Assembly: GCA_947499095.1 (NCBI GenBank)
Contig: CANMMR010000005.1
Span: 65,001 to 129,000 of the forward strand
DNA: 64,000 nucleotides
Direction of reading: 5' to 3'
DNA from: an uncultured Erythrobacter sp.
Lineage (GTDB): Bacteria > Pseudomonadota > Alphaproteobacteria > Sphingomonadales > Sphingomonadaceae
The notes under the pieces were generated by a model, which was given only the letters and a program-made list of their open reading frames with translations, did no database searches and was not told the DNA's origin. Below, piece by piece: positions 55,011-62,931 of this stretch. How positions within the stretch are numbered: position 1 is the stretch's first letter; each line of letters starts with the position of its first letter. The position numbers were made by a program, and so were the translations under genes.

Positions 55011-55459
55011 TCGCCCTCTTGGATACCGAAGCGCGCAAAGGCCGCGCGCCATTCTTCGGGCTGGCGCACGGGCCGGCCCTCAGGTGAAACGAAGCCGACG
55101 CGCAAATGTGCCTCGGCCAGCAAATCCTCCCCGCGAAATGCCCGCTGGTGCATGCGGCAGGATGCTGCGCGCATCTGCGTGCAGGTGGTGACGATCGTCA
55201 CATCGTCATCGAGCTTCGCGGGGCTCAGATATTTCAGCGAGAGTTCGGATACGGCGTAAGCGCCCGTCCCGTCCTCGATCGCGGAGCGCTGGTCGATCTC
55301 CAGCCGACGCAGCAGATCGCTGCGCGCGCGTTCGAACCAGCGCAGATAATTCGCGTGATAGGTGATGCCCGACAGATCCGTGTCTTCGTAATAGACGCGC
55401 ACCGCATAGAGGTGGCGACTGCCGTCGATTACGCCGTCGGGGGGATTGGGTGTCTGCAT
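55007..55459 (-). CDS. ybgC: Tol-Pal system acyl-CoA thioesterase YbgC
   Basis: A 150-aa hot-dog fold thioesterase that heads most tol-pal operons. The catalytic block is VYYEDTDLSGITYHANYLRW (Asp in EDTD, His in YHAN), followed by FERARSDLLRRLEID. It should hydrolyse short acyl-CoAs at the inner membrane. The start is ATG 55459 and the stop overlaps tolQ as ATGA. The 238 bases upstream contain no gene but a large inverted repeat. Confidence 0.96.
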   Translation of the reverse strand: MQTPNPPDGVIDGSRHLYAVRVYYEDTDLSGITYHANYLRWFERARSDLLRRLEIDQRSAIEDGTGAYAVSELSLKYLSPAKLDDDVTIVTTCTQMRAASCRMHQRAFRGEDLLAEAHLRVGFVSPEGRPVRQPEEWRAAFARFGIQEGE

Positions 55460-55578
55460 ATACTCGCTCGCGCTCTAGCCGAGCGCCGAGTCGCGAGGCA
55501 ATCGCAAACGACGAAGCGGCGCGTGTGAGCGATGAATGTTTCTTGTTAGGTGCGGAAAGCGCATCCGCGCTTTCCCCG

Positions 55579-55661
55579 GCTGTTCCGTCCCACTCCCCCT
55601 CCCGACCACCCATACAATACCGTGCCGTGGGTGGTCGGGAGGGGGAGTGGGACGGAACAGC
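55579..55661. repeat. Perfect 34-bp inverted repeat with 15-base loop
   Basis: The left arm (55579-55612) starts GCTGTTCCGTCCCACTCC. The right arm (55628-55661) is its exact reverse complement over all 34 positions, separated by 15 bases. There is no T-run. Perfect arms over such a length imply recent origin or selection. It lies in the intergenic space between ybgC and HIT. It may be a palindromic mobile or REP-like element. Confidence 0.9.
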
Positions 55662-55663
55662 GA

Positions 55664-55685
55664 GGTCGGGACGGATGTCCCGACC
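55664..55685. repeat. Second hairpin next to the long inverted repeat
   Basis: A perfect 9-bp stem GGTCGGGAC (55664-55672) and GTCCCGACC (55677-55685) around loop GGAT. It lies 12 bases beyond the HIT stop on the minus strand, so it may serve as an RNA 3' end or terminator, but it lacks a T-run. Confidence 0.7.
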
Positions 55686-55697
55686 GCGTCCAACAAA

Positions 55698-56078
55698 CTA
55701 CCTCCGCGCGATCATCGGACCAAGCGGCTGCCCGCCGAAGATATGCACATGCAGGTGCGGCACTTCCTGGCCACCGTGCGTGCCGACATTGGCCATCATT
55801 CGATAGCCGGGCTCGACCAAGCCCTTGTCGCGGGCAACCTTGCCGACCGCGCGCACGAAGCCCGCGATTTCCTCGGCAGAGGCCTTGGCACTGAAATCGT
55901 CCCAACTGACGTAGCGGCCCTTCGGTATGACCAGCGTGTGCACCTCGGCCTGCGGATTGATGTCCTCGAAGGCGAAGGCCCACTCGTCCTCAAAGACTTT
56001 GTTCGAGGGAATTTCCCCGCGCAGGATCTTCGCGAAGATGTTATCGTCGTCATAGTGCTTTGTCGGGTCGATCGGCAT
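55698..56078 (-). CDS. HIT family protein (HINT-like hydrolase)
   Basis: A 126-aa nucleotide hydrolase/transferase of the histidine-triad superfamily. KILRGEIPSNKVFEDEWAF at residue 18 and the triad VPHLHVHIFGG (residues about 108-118) are diagnostic. Adenosine phosphoramidates are typical HINT substrates. Its ATG overlaps the hisE stop by one base (TGATG on the minus strand), so it is the last gene of the his transcript, as often seen next to hisE in this group. Confidence 0.94.
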   Translation of the reverse strand: MPIDPTKHYDDDNIFAKILRGEIPSNKVFEDEWAFAFEDINPQAEVHTLVIPKGRYVSWDDFSAKASAEEIAGFVRAVGKVARDKGLVEPGYRMMANVGTHGGQEVPHLHVHIFGGQPLGPMIARR

Positions 56079-56392
56079 CAGGCGCTCCTCGAATTCTTCT
56101 CGTCGATACCGCTGGTCCCCTCGCGTCGGTCGAGTTCGGCCAGCACTTCGGCCAGCGACACATCTTTTGCGCTAAGCAGCACCATCAGGTGAAATAGGAC
56201 ATCCGCCGCCTCGCCCACCAACTCTTCGCGGCTGCCGCTGAGCGCGGCGACGCAGGCCTCGACGGCCTCCTCGCCCAGCTTGCGCGCCATGACCGGCACG
56301 CCGCGATGGTTGAGCTGCGCGACATAGCTGGCGTCAGGATCGGCATCCCGGCGGTTGGAGATAGTCGTTTCGAGACGGGTTAGCGTGTCCAT
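56078..56392 (-). CDS. hisE: Phosphoribosyl-ATP pyrophosphatase
   Basis: A 104-aa enzyme of the second histidine step, converting PR-ATP to PR-AMP. The MazG-like core is KLGEEAVEACVAALSGSREE and LVGEAADVLFHLMVLL with the acidic metal ligands. The start is ATG 56392, not the codon five residues upstream. It sits 45 bases after a small peptide gene and is followed by HIT. Confidence 0.95.
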   Translation of the reverse strand: MDTLTRLETTISNRRDADPDASYVAQLNHRGVPVMARKLGEEAVEACVAALSGSREELVGEAADVLFHLMVLLSAKDVSLAEVLAELDRREGTSGIDEKNSRSA

Positions 56393-56437
56393 CGGCGCGC
56401 TATGCACGGCGGCGCGGTGCGAGGCAATCGGGCCTGG

Positions 56438-56605
56438 CTATTGCCCGCCGTCGCTGCGACCGATCAGGAAGCGACCGACGAAGATCCCGCCCAGCGCGAC
56501 CGCTACGATCATCAAGGCACTGGGCTCTTGCAAGCGCGCGGCGATGCCGACCGGGCCGAAGATATCCGCGAACTGCGCGGCCAGCGATATGAACTGGCTG
56601 GACAT
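56438..56605 (-). CDS. Small membrane peptide (55 aa) between hisF and hisE
   Basis: A 55-aa reading frame that I translated by hand: it starts MSSQFISLAAQFADIFGP, carries a hydrophobic segment LMIVAVALGGIFVGRFLIG (residues about 31-49) and ends SDGGQ. ATG 56605 is preceded by AGGA at 7-8 bases. Third-codon positions are rich in G and C, as in its neighbours, which supports real coding. Function unknown. It is inside the his cluster, 74 bases after hisF and 45 before hisE, all co-directional. Confidence 0.65.
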   Translation of the reverse strand: MSSQFISLAAQFADIFGPVGIAARLQEPSALMIVAVALGGIFVGRFLIGRSDGGQ

Positions 56606-56679
56606 GAGTCGTCCTATGCCAGAGCGGTGTGACGGTCGCAGGACTCGCGTAGCGCTTGTCCCTCATGGGGACGCGCACT

Positions 56680-57453
56680 TTATCCGCGGGCAGGCAATCC
56701 AGCCTCGCGCAAGGCCGCATGGGCTTCGGCCACGGTATGCTCGCCAAAATGGAAGATCGATGCGGCAAGCACCGCGCTCGCATGCCCCTTGGTCACGCCC
56801 TCGACCAGATGGTCGAGCGTGCCGACGCCGCCACTGGCGATGACAGGGATCGAAACGCTGTCGGCAATCGCGCGGGTCAGTTCGAGATCGTAGCCTGCCT
56901 TGGTCCCGTCGCCGTCCATCGAAGTGACGAGCAGTTCGCCTGCGCCGAGCTCCGCCAGACGCTCGGCATGCTCGATGGCATCGATCCCGGTCGGCTTGCG
57001 ACCGCCGTGAGTGAATATCTCCCACCCGCGAAAGCCTTCCCCTTCGGTCCTTGCCCGCGCGTCGACGCTGGCGACGACGCACTGGCTGCCGAATTTCTCG
57101 GCGATTTCGCGCACCAGTTCGGGCCGCGAGACGGCGGCCGAGTTGATCGCGACCTTGTCTGCACCAGCGAGCAGCAGAGCGCGCGCATCCTCCACGCTAC
57201 GCACACCGCCCCCGACGGTGAGCGGCATGAAGCACACCGCCGCCGTGCGCCGCACCATGTCGAGCAGTGTCCCGCGGCCCTCATGGCTGGCCGAAATATC
57301 GAGAAAGCAGAGCTCGTCCGCTCCGGCCCGGTCATAGGCCTGCGCCTGCTCGACCGGGTCGCCCGCATCCTTGAGATCGACGAAATTGACGCCCTTGACC
57401 ACGCGCCCATCGGCGACGTCGAGGCAGGGAATGACGCGAATGCGGACGGTCAT
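56680..57453 (-). CDS. hisF: Imidazole glycerol phosphate synthase cyclase subunit
   Basis: The 257-aa barrel subunit receives ammonia from HisH and makes IGP and AICAR. Catalytic aspartates are in [19 protein letters not shown] (Asp11) and in VVASVDARA (about residue 130). The phosphate loops are [11 protein letters not shown] and [10 protein letters not shown]. Length is normal. It follows hisA across a 106-base gap that contains a REP-like hairpin. Confidence 0.97.
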   Translation of the reverse strand: MTVRIRVIPCLDVADGRVVKGVNFVDLKDAGDPVEQAQAYDRAGADELCFLDISASHEGRGTLLDMVRRTAAVCFMPLTVGGGVRSVEDARALLLAGADKVAINSAAVSRPELVREIAEKFGSQCVVASVDARARTEGEGFRGWEIFTHGGRKPTGIDAIEHAERLAELGAGELLVTSMDGDGTKAGYDLELTRAIADSVSIPVIASGGVGTLDHLVEGVTKGHASAVLAASIFHFGEHTVAEAHAALREAGLPARG

Positions 57454-57475
57454 CGGGAGACAGCCTCCTGCCTAT

Positions 57476-57546
57476 CCTTCGACAGGCTCAGGATGAGCGG
57501 GTAACGGTTCCGACTCCTATTCCGCTCAGCCTGAGCCTGTCGAAGG
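57476..57546. repeat. REP-like hairpin within the his operon
   Basis: Arms of 25 bp start CCTTCGACAGGCTCAGG (57476-57500) and pair with 57522-57546 with one mismatch, around a 21-base loop. The same core is a familiar dispersed palindromic unit in many proteobacteria. It lies between hisA and hisF and is therefore transcribed with the operon; it may stabilise the upstream mRNA. Confidence 0.85.
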
Positions 57547-57559
57547 CCACGCGCACACC

Positions 57560-58288
57560 TCACGCGCGCCGCGCCGCAGCAAGTGCCTGGGCAAGATCGA
57601 GCCGCCCGTCATAGAGTGCCCGACCGGTAATCACGCCCTCGATTCCATCGACGGCATGCCGCTTGAGCGCCTCGATATCTTCAATCCCGGCCACCCCTCC
57701 GCTGGCGATCACGGGTATGTCGACCTGTCGCGCCAGCCCGACCGTTGCCTCGACATTCACGCCCTTCAGCAGTCCGTCGCGCCCAATGTCGGTGAAAAGC
57801 AGCGCGGCAACTCCTGCATCCTCGAACCGGCGGGCGAGATCGACGACTGGCACATCCGACACCTCCGCCCAGCCCTCGGTCGCGACCATGCCGTCCTTCG
57901 CATCGACCGCGACCACGATGGCCTTCGGATGAGCGCGGGCCATGTCCTTGACGAATTCGGGATCCTTCAGCGCCGCCGAACCCGTCACGATCCGCGATAC
58001 GCCTGCATCGAGCCAGCCCTCCACATCCGCGTGCTTGCGGATGCCGCCACCCAATTGCACACGCCCCGGGAAGGCCGCAACGATGCTCTCTACAGCCTCG
58101 CGGTTCTGCGCCGATCCTGCGAAGGAACCGTCGAGATCGACCACGTGGAGAAATTCGGCCCCGGCCTCGGCGAACAATTTCGCTTGGGCGGCAGGGTCAT
58201 CGCCATAGACGGTCGCACGGTCCATATCGCCCTCTGCGAGGCGGACGACCTCACCGCCTTTAAGGTCGATAGCAGGAAAGATGATCAA
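57560..58288 (-). CDS. hisA: ProFAR isomerase
   Basis: A 242-aa barrel enzyme, the fourth histidine step. The catalytic acids are in FPAIDLKGGEVVRLAEG (Asp near residue 7) and AIVVAVDAKDGMVATEGWAE (Asp near residue 129). The normal N-terminus begins at the isoleucines just before FPAIDLKGG, which fits a TTG at 58288 overlapping the hisH stop (TTGA). A GTG three codons upstream (58297) is the alternative. The gene is followed by the REP-like repeat, then hisF. Confidence 0.93.
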   Translation of the reverse strand: MIIFPAIDLKGGEVVRLAEGDMDRATVYGDDPAAQAKLFAEAGAEFLHVVDLDGSFAGSAQNREAVESIVAAFPGRVQLGGGIRKHADVEGWLDAGVSRIVTGSAALKDPEFVKDMARAHPKAIVVAVDAKDGMVATEGWAEVSDVPVVDLARRFEDAGVAALLFTDIGRDGLLKGVNVEATVGLARQVDIPVIASGGVAGIEDIEALKRHAVDGIEGVITGRALYDGRLDLAQALAAARRA

Positions 58289-58911
58289 GGCTTCCACTCC
58301 AGAAAACGGGTCAGGGTCGCGAGGCCATAGTGCTGGCTCTTCTCCGGGTGGAACTGCACGCCGAGCAGATTGTCGCGGCCGACCGCGGCGACGAGGCCGC
58401 CGCCATGATCGGTCATGGCGAGTACGTCCTTCCCGCTATCCGCATGGAAATGGAAGGAGTGGAGGAAATACGCCTCACCCTCATACACCACGTCGTGCAT
58501 TTTCGCATGCGGCGTCAGCGCAACATCGTTCCAGCCCATATGCGGCACTTTCACGCTCTCGTCGGTCGGTTCGATCAGCCGCACCTCACCCTCGATCCAG
58601 TCGAGCCCCGGCGTGCTGCCATGCTCCAGACCGCGTGTGGCGAGCAATTGCATGCCGACGCAAATACCGAGGAACGGTGCGCCACCGACAAAGACCCGCT
58701 CGTGCATCGCCTCGATCGCCCCGTCGACCGCGCGCAAGCCTTCGGCACAGGCCTTGAACGAGCCGACGCCGGGAAGGACGATCCGGTCGGCCGCGCGGAT
58801 GACATCGGGGTCGTCGGTGACCTTCACCTTCGCCCCGACCTTGCGGAGCGCGTTCTCGACCGAGTGGAGATTCCCTGCGCCGTAATCCACCAGCGCGATT
58901 ATTTCACCCAC
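58285..58911 (-). CDS. hisH: Imidazole glycerol phosphate synthase amidotransferase subunit
   Basis: A 208-aa glutaminase that supplies ammonia to HisF. The triad is Cys in [12 protein letters not shown], and His and Glu in [13 protein letters not shown]. The start is the GTG at 58911, giving the standard [17 protein letters not shown] start, and overlaps hisB by 8 bases. A longer frame from 58944 has an unrelated head. Its stop overlaps the hisA start. Confidence 0.95.
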   Translation of the reverse strand: MGEIIALVDYGAGNLHSVENALRKVGAKVKVTDDPDVIRAADRIVLPGVGSFKACAEGLRAVDGAIEAMHERVFVGGAPFLGICVGMQLLATRGLEHGSTPGLDWIEGEVRLIEPTDESVKVPHMGWNDVALTPHAKMHDVVYEGEAYFLHSFHFHADSGKDVLAMTDHGGGLVAAVGRDNLLGVQFHPEKSQHYGLATLTRFLEWKP

Positions 58912-59497
58912 CGAGCTGCCCCTTGGTGCTCGGAATGGCGCCACCCTTGCGCCGATCGATCTCGCAGGCGATCCGCATCGCGCGGGCGAAGCCCTTGTAG
59001 ATGCTCTCGCAGATATGGTGGTTGTTGGTGCCGTAAAGCAGCTCGATATGCAGCGTCAGACCGCAGGTCTGCGCGACCGAGTGGAACCAGTGCTCGATCA
59101 GCTCGGTGTCCCATTCGCCGAGCTTTTCCTGGCTGAACCCTGCTTTCCACACAAAATAGGGCCTGCCGGAGATGTCCAGCGCGACGCGCGCCAGCGTTTC
59201 GTCCATAGGTGAATATGCGCTGCCATACCGCGCGATCCCGCCCTTGTCGCCGAGCGCCTGGGCCAACGCCTGTCCGAGCGCCAGGGCGCTGTCCTCGGTC
59301 GTGTGGTGCTGGTCGACATGCAGGTCGCCGTCGACTTTCAACGTCACGTCGATCAGAGAATGCTTGGCGAATTGCTCGACCATGTGATCGAGAAAGCCGA
59401 TGCCGGTGGAAACATCGTAGGATCCGGTCCCGTCGAGATCGACCTCGACGAGAATTTTCGTTTCCGCAGTGTTGCGCTCGATACGGCCTGTTCGCAT
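58904..59497 (-). CDS. hisB: Imidazoleglycerol-phosphate dehydratase
   Basis: A 197-aa monofunctional HisB (no N-terminal phosphatase domain). The metal-binding histidines are in [38 protein letters not shown] and [18 protein letters not shown]. Start ATG 59497 gives [15 protein letters not shown]; the frame to 59566 adds unrelated residues. It is the first gene of the minus-strand his cluster and divergent from sspB, with a 114-base gap for both promoters. Confidence 0.97.
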   Translation of the reverse strand: MRTGRIERNTAETKILVEVDLDGTGSYDVSTGIGFLDHMVEQFAKHSLIDVTLKVDGDLHVDQHHTTEDSALALGQALAQALGDKGGIARYGSAYSPMDETLARVALDISGRPYFVWKAGFSQEKLGEWDTELIEHWFHSVAQTCGLTLHIELLYGTNNHHICESIYKGFARAMRIACEIDRRKGGAIPSTKGQLGG

Positions 59498-59611
59498 GGC
59501 GCCCGCGCTAGAGCCGCACGGGACGATAGGCAAGGAATAGCACCTTACGGCGTAGTAAAGCCGCACTTAAAGCGCTTGACCCGCGCGTCTCGCGGTTACA
59601 CCTAGGCGCGC

Positions 59612-60115
59612 ATGAGCGACGAGACGCCCGACAGCCTGATCCCCTATGATTCCATCGTGCAGGAGGCCCTGCGCGCGGTGGTCGGCCGCGTGCTCGGCGA
59701 AATCGAGCAGACCGGCAGCGAACTGCCGGGGGCGCATCACTTCTACATCACGTTCAAGACGCATGCTCCCGGCGTGAGCATTCCCGACAGCCTGCGCGAA
59801 CGATTCCCGGACGAGATGACGATCGTGCTGCAGAACAAGTTCTGGGACCTGAACGTGCGCGATGACGGCTTCTCGGTGGGGCTTAGCTTCAACCAGGTTC
59901 CCGCCGCGCTCGACATTCCCTTCGCCGCGATCACGCAATTCGTCGATCCGGCGGTCGACTTCGGGCTCCAGTTCCAGGCGACCGTGGCCGATATGGCTCC
60001 CGCCCCGACCGAGCATCCCGAAAACGACGGATCGGAACAGGGCGAGGATGCAGCCGTTGAGGGTGCAGAAGACGGCTCTAACGTCGTCACGGTCGATTTC
60101 GGCCGCAAGAAATAG
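59612..60115 (+). CDS. sspB: SspB-alpha ClpXP adaptor
   Basis: A 167-aa adaptor that delivers ssrA-tagged substrates to ClpXP. The substrate-binding fold is FYITFKTHAPGVSIPDSLRE and IVLQNKFWDLNVRDDGFSV, typical of the alphaproteobacterial branch. An acidic, disordered linker follows, and the short C-terminal tail VVTVDFGRKK matches a ClpX-docking motif. It is divergent from hisB. The 36-base gap to the next gene suggests co-transcription. Confidence 0.9.
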   Translation: MSDETPDSLIPYDSIVQEALRAVVGRVLGEIEQTGSELPGAHHFYITFKTHAPGVSIPDSLRERFPDEMTIVLQNKFWDLNVRDDGFSVGLSFNQVPAALDIPFAAITQFVDPAVDFGLQFQATVADMAPAPTEHPENDGSEQGEDAAVEGAEDGSNVVTVDFGRKK

Positions 60116-60150
60116 CCGCGGCGACCAGCCCCGGCGGAACGGGGCATGGC

Positions 60151-60588
60151 ATGGGCTTGAGCAACAAGACAAAACCGAACCACCTGACCGACCGCGCAGG
60201 TGCGGCGATCGAGAAGGCGACCGACAAGACTATCGGCCCGGACGAAATGCCGGGGCCGAGCCCGGACCCGTCGACCAATCTCATCATTCACGACATCCTC
60301 CTCCGCAGTGTCGGGCGGCTGTCCCGCATGACAGTGGAGAAGGCCCTGCTCGGGCGGCGCTACGGCAAGGGCTACGCCAAGCAGATCGTCGAGAATCGCT
60401 CGACCCTCAACGCTCTGGCGGCCTACGGCGTAACCAAGGTCGCGACGAAATCCGTACCCGGCGCACTTGCCGTTGGCACCGGTCTCGCGCTCAAGGTGCT
60501 GTTCGACAGGGGGCGGTCGCGCCGCAAATCGAAAGCTGCAGGCGAGAAAATGCTGCGCAAACAGGCCGATCCCGATAGCATGATCTAG
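60151..60588 (+). CDS. Hypothetical protein, 145 aa
   Basis: I do not recognise this protein. A Pro/Ser-rich N-terminal part (GPDEMPGPSPDPSTNL) precedes a helical, basic region with GRRYGKGYAKQIVENRST and a hydrophobic glycine/alanine-rich segment (SVPGALAVGTGLALKVLF) that may associate with the membrane; the tail is basic (RGRSRRKSK). It lies between sspB and gmk on the same strand. Confidence 0.7.
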   Translation: MGLSNKTKPNHLTDRAGAAIEKATDKTIGPDEMPGPSPDPSTNLIIHDILLRSVGRLSRMTVEKALLGRRYGKGYAKQIVENRSTLNALAAYGVTKVATKSVPGALAVGTGLALKVLFDRGRSRRKSKAAGEKMLRKQADPDSMI

Positions 60589-60642
60589 GCGTAGTGCCCT
60601 GCCGCCCTTGATTTCGGCGCCCGGCTTGGCGCAAGAGCGCGC

Positions 60643-61290
60643 ATGGCCGAATCCCCAACTCCGACAGACAAACTCGCACGGCGCGGGCTGATGTTCATCC
60701 TCTCCTCGCCGAGCGGCGCGGGCAAGACGACGATCAGCCGGATGCTGCTGGAGGCTGAAGACGAGATCAAGCTGTCGGTCAGCGTCACGACCCGCCCGCC
60801 GCGTCCGGGCGAGATCGACGGCATGCATTACTACTTCGTCGACGATGCCGAGTTCGACCGGATGGTCGAGGAGGACGATTTCTACGAATGGGCGCATGTT
60901 TTCGGTCATCGCTATGGCACGCCCAAGGGCCGCATCCGCAATGCGCTGAAGGACGGGCAGGATTTCCTGTTCGACATCGACTGGCAGGGAACGCAGCAGC
61001 TCTATCAGAAAGACCAGCAGGACGTGGTCCGCGTGTTCATCCTGCCCCCCAGCATCGCCGAACTCGAACGCCGCCTGCGCAGCCGCGGGACCGACGCCGA
61101 AGAGGTGATCGAAGCCCGCATGGAACGTGCCCGATCGGAAATCAGCCACTGGGACGCCTATGATTACGTCGTCATCAACGAAGACGCGCAGGCTTGCTTC
61201 GCCAAGGTTCGCGAGATCCTCGATGCCGAGCGGATGAAGCGTCAGCGGCAGACCGGGCTTATCCCCTTCGTCCGCGAATTGATGAGCTGA
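60643..61290 (+). CDS. gmk: Guanylate kinase
   Basis: A 215-aa cytoplasmic kinase making GDP from GMP. P-loop SSPSGAGKTTISRMLL is at about residue 22, the GMP-binding region TTRPPRPGEIDGMHYYFVD follows, and VRVFILPPSIAELERRLR belongs to the lid/core. The start ATG 60643 is 55 bases after the hypothetical gene. All conserved blocks are present. Confidence 0.97.
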   Translation: MAESPTPTDKLARRGLMFILSSPSGAGKTTISRMLLEAEDEIKLSVSVTTRPPRPGEIDGMHYYFVDDAEFDRMVEEDDFYEWAHVFGHRYGTPKGRIRNALKDGQDFLFDIDWQGTQQLYQKDQQDVVRVFILPPSIAELERRLRSRGTDAEEVIEARMERARSEISHWDAYDYVVINEDAQACFAKVREILDAERMKRQRQTGLIPFVRELMS

Positions 61291-61312
61291 CCATGGAGGG
61301 CGGGTCGCATCG

Positions 61313-62065
61313 CTGACGGATCGCGAGCGCGAAGTCCTGCGGTTGCTGCTGGCGGGGCACACGGCCAAATCCGCCGCTGCAGAGCTCGACCTGTCGGTCC
61401 AAACGGTCAACGACTACCTGCGCGAAGCCCGCAAGAAACTCGGGGTCGCAAGCAGCCGCGAGGCCGCAAGAATCTTGGGGGAGCAGGAGGCGGAAGGCCC
61501 GCAAAGAGCCCCCCAAAATGCTGCACCCGAGCAAATCGGGATAGCCGATGCTGCACCCTCCATCGATACTCCGATGCCATCAGCAACCCGGGACCGACGC
61601 AACCGCGTCACCTGGATCATCGGAGGAACCCTCATGTTCACAGCCATTATCGCCGCAGTCCTTCTCGCCACCTCGTCCGGATCGCACGACGCCGGAGAAG
61701 ACGAGATGGAGGCCTCCTTGCAGCAGGGCACACAGGCGGAGACCGCTGCGCGCGACTGGATCAAGCTCGTCGATGCCGGCGACTATCGGGAAAGCTGGGC
61801 GCAGGCCGGATCGATGTTCAAATCCGCGGTGACTGCCGACGCCTGGGCGAAGCAGGTCACGCCGGTACGACAGCCTCTCGGCGAAGTCGTCAGCCGCGAC
61901 CTCAAGGGCATCGATGCCCCCGCCTCGCTTCCCGGTGCACCGAAGGGCGAGTATCGTATCGTGACCTTCGACACGGATTACTCTGCAGCCGCAGGTGCGG
62001 TCGAAACCGTAGTTCTCGCGAAATCGGGCGGTAACTGGGGCGTCGTCGGATATTTCATCCGGTGA
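61313..62065 (+). CDS. LuxR-type HTH protein with DUF4019 domain, start disrupted
   Basis: A protein with an N-terminal LuxR-type HTH (LTDREREVLRLLLAGHTAKS, then LSVQTVNDYLREARKKLGV), a linker, one membrane helix (VTWIIGGTLMFTAIIAAVLL, about residue 100) and a C-terminal DUF4019 domain (AARDWIKLVDAGDYRESWAQ; KSGGNWGVVGYFI). No ATG/GTG precedes the HTH. An ATG at 61293 reads MEGGSHR and then a stop one base out of frame with LTDRE, so one base appears to be missing near 61311-61313. I place the start at CTG 61313; TTG 61343 would cut the HTH. It follows gmk directly. Confidence 0.6.
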   Translation: MTDREREVLRLLLAGHTAKSAAAELDLSVQTVNDYLREARKKLGVASSREAARILGEQEAEGPQRAPQNAAPEQIGIADAAPSIDTPMPSATRDRRNRVTWIIGGTLMFTAIIAAVLLATSSGSHDAGEDEMEASLQQGTQAETAARDWIKLVDAGDYRESWAQAGSMFKSAVTADAWAKQVTPVRQPLGEVVSRDLKGIDAPASLPGAPKGEYRIVTFDTDYSAAAGAVETVVLAKSGGNWGVVGYFIR

Positions 62066-62107
62066 CCACCCGCGCCGGTGTTCGGCGCGGGTGACAGGTC
62101 CGCCCGG

Positions 62108-62914
62108 TCAGTCCCCCGACGGATCGACGAAGTTGCCCGCGCCGACATTGGCGTTCACCACGCCGCCATCAATCGCGATGGTGGTGCCGACGACATAGTC
62201 GCCCGCACGGCTGAGCAGGTAGATCGCCCCGCCCGCCATATCCTCGGTCACGCCGACGCGGCGGCTGGGGATACCCTTTTCGACCATATCTGCATTGTCC
62301 CGCGCCGCGCGGTTCATCGCGCTGGGGAAGGCGCCGGGGCCGATGCCGTTCACGATGATATTATGCTGCACCAGCTCCGCCGCCATGCGCCGCGTGAGGT
62401 GGATGAGACCCGCCTTGGATGCCTGATAGGGATAGGTGGGCCAGGGGTTGGTCTTCATCCCGTCGATGCTGGCAATCATCAGCACCTTGGCCGGGCGGTC
62501 CTTCGTGCCGGCCTTCTTCAGCAGCGGCATCAGCTTCTGCGTCAGGAAGAACGGCGTCTTGACGTTCAGATCCATCGTGCGGTGCCAGCCGGCCTCGCTG
62601 AACTCTTCGAACGGTTCGCCCCAGGCGGCGCCGGCATTGTTGACGAGGATATCGAGCTTGTCCTCGCGCGCGGCCAGATCGTCGGCGAGCTGCTGGATGC
62701 CGTCCATCTGGCTAAGGTCGCCGACCAGGCCGATGACCTTTTCGCCTAATTCGGCGCTGGTTTCGTCGACCTGCTCCTTTTTGCGGGCGACGATGTAAAC
62801 ACGGGCAGCGCCTGCCGCGAGCAGGCCTTCGACGATCATCTTGCCGATGCCACGGCTTCCGCCGGTGACAAGGGCGACGCGGCCTTCGAGGCCGAACAGG
62901 TCTTGCAGGTTCAT
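62108..62914 (-). CDS. Short-chain dehydrogenase/reductase (classical SDR)
   Basis: A 268-aa NAD(P)-dependent oxidoreductase. The cofactor site is VALVTGGSRGIGKMIVEGLL, the NNAG strand is LVNNAGAAW, and the catalytic residues are Ser in MIASIDGMK and Tyr/Lys in YPYQASKAGLI. Start ATG 62914 follows GGGGAGAGAC. The substrate cannot be predicted. It is co-directional with the acyl-CoA dehydrogenase, 17 bases upstream, so a lipid or acyl-CoA pathway is plausible. Confidence 0.92.
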   Translation of the reverse strand: MNLQDLFGLEGRVALVTGGSRGIGKMIVEGLLAAGAARVYIVARKKEQVDETSAELGEKVIGLVGDLSQMDGIQQLADDLAAREDKLDILVNNAGAAWGEPFEEFSEAGWHRTMDLNVKTPFFLTQKLMPLLKKAGTKDRPAKVLMIASIDGMKTNPWPTYPYQASKAGLIHLTRRMAAELVQHNIIVNGIGPGAFPSAMNRAARDNADMVEKGIPSRRVGVTEDMAGGAIYLLSRAGDYVVGTTIAIDGGVVNANVGAGNFVDPSGD

Positions 62915-62931
62915 ATGTCTCTCTCCCCGGC

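Noticed and set aside
59743-61410. Long minus-strand open frame (555 aa) opposite sspB and gmk.
   Set aside because: Shadow of two well-supported genes; no start signal or family motif.
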